Source: Roseicella sp. DB1501 (GTDB taxonomy: Bacteria > Pseudomonadota > Alphaproteobacteria > Acetobacterales > Acetobacteraceae). Taken from it: a DNA stretch of 64,000 nucleotides. Where the stretch lies: assembly GCF_013112485.1 (NCBI RefSeq), contig NZ_JABFHG010000003.1:434001-498000 (forward strand), in the 5' to 3' direction. The notes under the pieces are model-generated. The model saw only the letters and a list, made by a program, of their open reading frames with translations, did no database searches and had not been told where the DNA came from. Shown piece after piece: positions 60,168 to 64,000 of this stretch (the stretch's first letter is position 1; every line of letters begins with the position of its first letter). The translations under genes were made by a program, and so were the position numbers.

Positions 60168-61364
60168 TCAGTCCGTCTTCGCGTAGATGCCGCGGGCCTT
60201 GCCCATGATGCTGTTCCAGGTGTCGGCGCAGTCGGCGCCGCAGCGTTGCACCCAGGCGGGCAGCACGGTGTTGGTGAGCCATTGCCGGCGGCGCTGCTGC
60301 TCCTCCGGCCGGTCCTCGACGATCGTCATCTGGCCGCGGGTGCCGGCGAGGCATTCCGGCCGGCCGGCATTGCAGAGCAGCCCGTCCTCGGTTTCCTGCG
60401 CCGCGCCGTCCCAGATATCCTGCTGCAACCCGGCCAGCCCCTGCTTGATGGCGGCCCGCGCCTGTTCCGGCAGCGCCAGCCAGGCGCGCTCATTGGCGGC
60501 GAAGATCGAGGCGCCCCAGCTGATGGCGGTGCGCGAGACATGCGTCGTCACCTCCTGCAGGCCGATGGCGTTGCCCGAGAGGGTGCCGGTGATCGCGCAA
60601 TGCACAACGCCAGCGCGGATCGAGGAGACGATCGAAGCGAAGGGGGTGACGACCGGCGTCGCGCCGAGCGCCTCGATCAGCTCCGACTGGCCGACCGAGG
60701 AGACGCGCACGCGCCGCCCGGCCAGGTCGCTGAGGCCGCCGAAGGGCTTCTGGCAGAACATCACCTGCGCCGGATAGGTGTAGATGGCGAGAAGCTCCAC
60801 GCCGTAGCGGTCGTGCAGCAGCTGCTCCAGCCGCGGTCGCCAGAGCCGCTCCGTCTCACGCAGCGTGGCGATGTCCGGGTTGATCAGCGGCAGGTCGATG
60901 GCGTTGAGCTCCGGCTCGTCCGCCGCGGCGAGGGCGAGCAGCACCGTGCCGAAGGGCACCACGCCGAGCCGGATGAGCTGCAGCATCTCCTGGCCGCGGA
61001 TGCCGCTGCGATCGAAGGGCGCGATCTCCGCCTGCACCCGGCCATTGGTGAGGCCCGGCACGCGCTCGGTCCAGAAGGGCTCCTCGTAGCGGACGTACTG
61101 GCTGACCGAGGCGAGGCCGCCCACCACCTTGATGCGGATCGGCGGATCTTCCGCCGCCGCCGGCAGGCTGCCGAGCAGGCACAGGCCGAGCATCGCCAGG
61201 GTGGAGCGGGCCCAGGTGGAGCGGGCCCAGGTGGCAAGGACCGGCGCGCCGGCGCCCGGCCGCGCGATGCCGGAGGCGATCCTTTGCCCTGCGCGCCAGG
61301 CAAGGGCCGCCAGCCAGGCGCGGCGGCGCGGCGCGGGCGGGCGACCGGCAGGCCGCTCCGTCAT
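60168..61364 (-). CDS. DctP-family (TRAP-type) solute-binding protein
   Basis: The 398-residue protein has its hydrophobic signal segment at about residues 55-75 (LAMLGLCLLGSLPAAAEDP), behind an unusually long Arg/Ala-rich leader with a duplicated WARST. The mature part has FGGLSDLAGRRVRVSSVGQS and EALGATPVV typical of TRAP binding proteins. ATG 61364 is chosen; GTG 61418 or ATG 61400 would add up to 18 residues and a later internal start would give a normal signal peptide. No DctQM permease genes are adjacent; the next gene is a sensor kinase 6 nt away, so it may serve signalling. Confidence 0.82.
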   Translation of the reverse strand: MTERPAGRPPAPRRRAWLAALAWRAGQRIASGIARPGAGAPVLATWARSTWARSTLAMLGLCLLGSLPAAAEDPPIRIKVVGGLASVSQYVRYEEPFWTERVPGLTNGRVQAEIAPFDRSGIRGQEMLQLIRLGVVPFGTVLLALAAADEPELNAIDLPLINPDIATLRETERLWRPRLEQLLHDRYGVELLAIYTYPAQVMFCQKPFGGLSDLAGRRVRVSSVGQSELIEALGATPVVTPFASIVSSIRAGVVHCAITGTLSGNAIGLQEVTTHVSRTAISWGASIFAANERAWLALPEQARAAIKQGLAGLQQDIWDGAAQETEDGLLCNAGRPECLAGTRGQMTIVEDRPEEQQRRRQWLTNTVLPAWVQRCGADCADTWNSIMGKARGIYAKTD

Positions 61365-61733
61365 CCGTTCACGGCCGCATGCCGGAAGGTACAACGCCAT
61401 GACGCCGTGCACTATCACGCTTGCCCCACATGAAACCAGCAGGTTGTGGCACGGCGCCGACCCGACCTTGCCGGTGCCGGGCCCGATGGCCGCCCTGCGT
61501 CAAGGCTGAGAGGCCATGCCCATGGGGCCATCCGGGCAGAATGCCCCGGCGGAAGCTTCCGGTTTCTTGACGCGGGCGGAAGGACGTCGCCGCCCGCGGC
61601 GGGCCGGCGCCGACGCTCACATACCAGCGGACCGGTCTCCTGACCGGTCCGAGGCCCCGAACGGGGCCCGCGGCCTATGCTGCGACGCCAAGCAGGCCGG
61701 AGGCTTGCGCCCGGCGTCTGAGGGCCGCCTGCG
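61365..61733. other. Intergenic region with family B repeat
   Basis: The 369-nt gap between two minus-strand genes holds the family B copy at 61628-61716 just beyond the oxygenase stop. The remainder should hold the promoter of the DctP-kinase operon. No gene was recognised. Confidence 0.5.
61628..61716 (+). repeat. Dispersed repeat family B, copy 2
   Basis: GGACCGGTC and GACCGGTCC (61629-61650) form a perfect 9-bp hairpin as in copy 1. GGCCCCGAACGGGGCC (61653-61668) is a perfect stem around the GAAC loop. It ends GCGCCCGGCG 18 nt before the oxygenase stop codon. Confidence 0.82.
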
Positions 61734-62732
61734 TCACGCGCCCTGCAGCGCCACGCCGGCGGCGGAGGCACCGCGCTGGTCGTAATTCGCGCCGGAATAC
61801 TCGGTCATGAATTGCGGATAGGTGAAGGGCGGGTAGCGCGGCGGGTTGTCCGGGGTGACACAGGTCGGGATGGGCGCCATCACCGCGTCGTAGTCGCAAT
61901 CCATGAAGAAGGGGATGGCGTAGCGCTCCTGGCCCGAGCGGTTGGTGACGCGGTGCGGCGTGGCGAGGAAGACATGGTTGGTCCAGCGCCGCAACATCAT
62001 GCCGCCATTGACCAGGAAGGCGCCCTCCGGCGCCGGGGCGTCGATCCAGCGCCCGTCCGGCAGGCGCAGCGACAGGCCCGGCACCCGGTTCTGCGCCAGG
62101 ATGGTCATGAAGGAGGTGTCGGCATGCGGCGCCAGGCCCCATTCATCCGCCGCTGCGGTCGGCTCCTGCTGCGAGTAGTGGGTCATGCGCAGCGTGAACA
62201 TCGGCTCGCGGAACTTGTCGTCGAACCAGTCCGGCGGCAGGCCGAGCGCGGCAGCATAGATCGGCACCAGCCGCCGGCCCAGCCCCTCCATCGCCGCGGC
62301 GTAGTCGAGCGCCACCTCGCGGAAGCCGGGCAGCGCCGCCGGCCAGCGGTTCACCCCGCGAAAGCGCCGGCCGGCCAGCACGTCCGGATGGTCCGGCGGC
62401 AGCTCGCGCTTGAAGAAGACCGCCTCGTTGGCATTGGGCTTCTTGACGCCCTCGACCGCGTTCATCCGCGTGGTGTTGCCGCGGAAGGGCAGGTAGCCCT
62501 GGTTGTGCTCGTTGAAGGGCAAAGCGAGCTTCGCCTCCAGCGGCTGGGCATGGAAGCGGGCCGCGGCGGCGAAGGCGGCCTCGACCAGCGGCTCCGGCAC
62601 GCCGGTGTTGCGGACGAAGTAGAAGCCCACCTCGGTGAAGGCGCGGCGCAGCTGCGCCCCCAGCGCGTCGAGCGCGCCGGGCCTGCCTTCCAGCAGCGGC
62701 GCGAGGTCGAGAATCGGGATCTCATCGGCCAT
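61734..62732 (-). CDS. Fe(II)/2-oxoglutarate-dependent oxygenase (isopenicillin N synthase-like)
   Basis: The 332-residue protein has an N-terminal DIOX_N-like domain (IPILDLAPLLEG; AFTEVGFYFVRNTGVP) and a jelly-roll core with the iron triad His203, Asp205 (APHADTSFMT) and His260 (ATPHRV). Arg270 (ERYAIPFF) is the probable co-substrate carboxylate ligand. It would hydroxylate or oxidise a small molecule; the substrate is unknown. It is divergent from the ABC exporter gene at 62902. Confidence 0.92.
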   Translation of the reverse strand: MADEIPILDLAPLLEGRPGALDALGAQLRRAFTEVGFYFVRNTGVPEPLVEAAFAAAARFHAQPLEAKLALPFNEHNQGYLPFRGNTTRMNAVEGVKKPNANEAVFFKRELPPDHPDVLAGRRFRGVNRWPAALPGFREVALDYAAAMEGLGRRLVPIYAAALGLPPDWFDDKFREPMFTLRMTHYSQQEPTAAADEWGLAPHADTSFMTILAQNRVPGLSLRLPDGRWIDAPAPEGAFLVNGGMMLRRWTNHVFLATPHRVTNRSGQERYAIPFFMDCDYDAVMAPIPTCVTPDNPPRYPPFTYPQFMTEYSGANYDQRGASAAGVALQGA

Positions 62733-62901
62733 GATCGGGGCTCCCAGGTCGCGGAACGGGCGGCGGAAGGGAGGAGCCTAGGCAGGCTTGCCCGCGACGC
62801 CAATCGGCTTCGTGCGGTGCAGCATGGCCTGGACCGGCCCCATGACCTGGACCGGTCCAGGGCGGCGCCCGCATGATGCCGGCGGCAGGCGGGGGGATGG
62901 C

Positions 62902-64000
62902 GTGACGGAGGGGATCGGGCGGCGCGGCATGCCCGCGAGATTGGCCGCGCTGCGCCGGCTGCTGCCCTATCTCCGGCCCTATCGCGGCCGGGTGGCGCTG
63001 GCCACGGTCTTCCTGGTGCTCGGCGCCGGCTTCGTGCTCGGCATCGGCCAGGGGGTCCGGCAACTGGTCGATCGCGGCTTCGCCGCCGGCAACGCCGCGG
63101 CGCTCGACCGCACCACCCTGCTGCTGCTCGGCGTCGTCGCCGGCTTCGCGGTGACGAGCGCCAGCCGCTACTGGCTGGTCTCCTGGCTCGGCGAGCGGGT
63201 GGCGGGCGACCTCCGGCGGGAGGTCTTCGACCACGTCCTGCGCCTCTCGCCCGCCTGGTTCGAGACGGCGCGGACCGGCGACATCCTCTCCCGCCTGACC
63301 GCCGACGTGACGCTGCTGCAGTCCCTCATCGGCTCGGCCGTCTCGCTCGGCCTGCGCAACCTGATGACCGGGATCGGCGCCTTCGGCATGCTGCTGGTGA
63401 CCAGCCCGAAGCTCGCCGGCGTGGTGGCGCTGGTGCTGCCGCTGGTGCTCGGCCCCATGTTGATCTTCGGCCGGCGGGAGAAGCGCCTCTCCCGCGCCGC
63501 GCAGGAGCGCATCGCCGATCTCGGCGACCAGGCGGAGGAGGCGTTGGCGGGGCTGCGCACCGTGCAGGCCTTCACCGCCGAGCCGGAGCAGCGCGCCCGC
63601 TTCGCCGGGCGGGTGGAGGCCTCGGTCGCCGCCGCGATGCGGCGGATCGGCAGCCGCTCGCTCTTCAACCTCGTCGTCATCCTGCTCGGCTTCGGCGCCG
63701 TCGTTTTCGGGCTGTGGATCGGCGGGCGGGACGTGATCGCCGGGCGGACGACGGCGGGCGAGCTCTCGGCCTTCGTGCTCTATGCCGTGCTGCTGGCCAG
63801 CGCCGGCGCCTCGCTCAGCGAGGTCTGGGGCGAGGTGCAGCGCGCCGCCGGCGCCGCCGAGCGGGTGCTCGACCTGCTGGCGGTGCGGCCGCAGATCACC
63901 GCCCCGGCGGCGCCCCTGCCGCTGCCGGAGCCGCCGCGCGGGCGCATCGCCTTCGAGGCGGTGACCTTCGCCTATCCGGCGCGGCCCGACCTGCCCTCGC
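62902..64000 (+). CDS. ABC exporter, fused membrane and ATPase domains, 3' truncated
   Basis: The frame is open to the window end (366 codons). GTG 62902 follows a GGGGGG run by 5 nt; ATG 62929 is the alternative. The type I exporter membrane domain spans about residues 15-310, with six helices and ERVAGDLRREVFDHVLRLSP, ARTGDILSRLTADVTLLQS and QAEEALAGLRTVQAFTAEP in the intracellular loops. The ATPase domain has just begun (RIAFEAVTFAYPARPDLPS) and is cut before the Walker A motif. It is of MsbA/LipA-type architecture; substrate may be a lipid, drug or peptide. Confidence 0.92.
   Translation, partial: MTEGIGRRGMPARLAALRRLLPYLRPYRGRVALATVFLVLGAGFVLGIGQGVRQLVDRGFAAGNAAALDRTTLLLLGVVAGFAVTSASRYWLVSWLGERVAGDLRREVFDHVLRLSPAWFETARTGDILSRLTADVTLLQSLIGSAVSLGLRNLMTGIGAFGMLLVTSPKLAGVVALVLPLVLGPMLIFGRREKRLSRAAQERIADLGDQAEEALAGLRTVQAFTAEPEQRARFAGRVEASVAAAMRRIGSRSLFNLVVILLGFGAVVFGLWIGGRDVIAGRTTAGELSAFVLYAVLLASAGASLSEVWGEVQRAAGAAERVLDLLAVRPQITAPAAPLPLPEPPRGRIAFEAVTFAYPARPDLPS

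Noticed and set aside
57045-61433. Very long open frame (1462 codons) opposite the kinase and DctP-like genes
   Set aside because: It is antisense to two well-supported genes, has Arg/Gly/His-rich composition typical of high-GC shadow frames and matches no family.
1-64000. CRISPR array, rRNA operon, prophage or complete insertion sequence
   Set aside because: No regularly spaced direct repeats, no rRNA sequence, no phage structural genes and no transposase with terminal inverted repeats were seen.

Overview
The window is a very GC-rich (roughly 70-72%) bacterial chromosome segment. Its best overall fit is an alphaproteobacterium of the Acetobacteraceae/Roseomonas type. This is an inference from codon bias, from the gene families present and from the ffh-rpsP-rimM-trmD-rplS and leuCDB blocks; no rRNA is present to confirm it. 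Genes are tightly packed, with many 1- or 4-nt start/stop overlaps.

Layout. 1-9 kb: 3' part of gltB, a GST, a TPR protein, an NAD(P)-binding SDR, an alpha/beta hydrolase and a fumarylacetoacetase-family enzyme. 9-12.6 kb: a CUT1-type sugar ABC importer (binding protein and two permeases, no ATPase) with a GFA-family gene inside the operon. 12.9-22 kb: a surface/secretion block with an S8 protease carrying a P-domain and C-terminal repeats, two glycosyltransferases, an MFS exporter, a SugE/Gdx exporter and an RTX-cadherin protein. 22.3-32.1 kb: housekeeping genes thrS, infC (ATA start), ffh, rpsP, rimM, trmD, rplS, leuC, leuD, leuB. 32.2-33.7 kb: a small island between two tRNA-Arg genes holding a HigBA-like toxin-antitoxin pair and a tRNA fragment. 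33.9-37.7 kb: a PaoABC-like molybdenum aldehyde oxidoreductase. 37.8-41.1 kb: an osmoprotectant ABC importer. 41.2-43 kb: an inositol-phosphatase-family enzyme and a methyltransferase. 43-45.7 kb: an accessory scar with a DUF1801 pseudogene, an orphan Phd-type antitoxin, an AT-rich foreign trypsin-like peptidase gene and a frameshifted transposase. 45.8-49.5 kb: a class II amidotransferase, a uroporphyrinogen-III synthase-like gene, a cupin and a cysteine synthase. 49.8-57 kb: a catabolic cluster with an acyl-CoA synthetase (NDP-forming), a TctC-type binding protein, an enoyl-CoA hydratase, an M20 amidohydrolase and two PuuE-like deacetylases. 57.2-64 kb: a hybrid histidine kinase with a DctP-type binding protein, an Fe(II)/2-oxoglutarate oxygenase and the start of an ABC exporter.

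The strongest unexplained signal is three families of dispersed palindromic repeats. Family A (about 100 bp, four copies) lies only in tail-to-tail gene junctions, always directly after the stop of the plus-strand gene, and its two hairpins show compensatory base changes. Family B (about 90-115 bp, three copies) has been absorbed into coding sequence: one copy forms a C-terminal tail on a permease, and another forms a 58-codon ORF that is start/stop-coupled to both neighbouring genes. Family C (about 105 bp, three copies) ends in a 13-bp-arm palindrome, and two inverted copies flank the S8 protease. The other main points of interest are the foreign peptidase gene, the ATA-start infC, a repeat-built insertion in TrmD, a possible half guanidine-II riboswitch before sugE, and the DctP-kinase pair with no TRAP permease.
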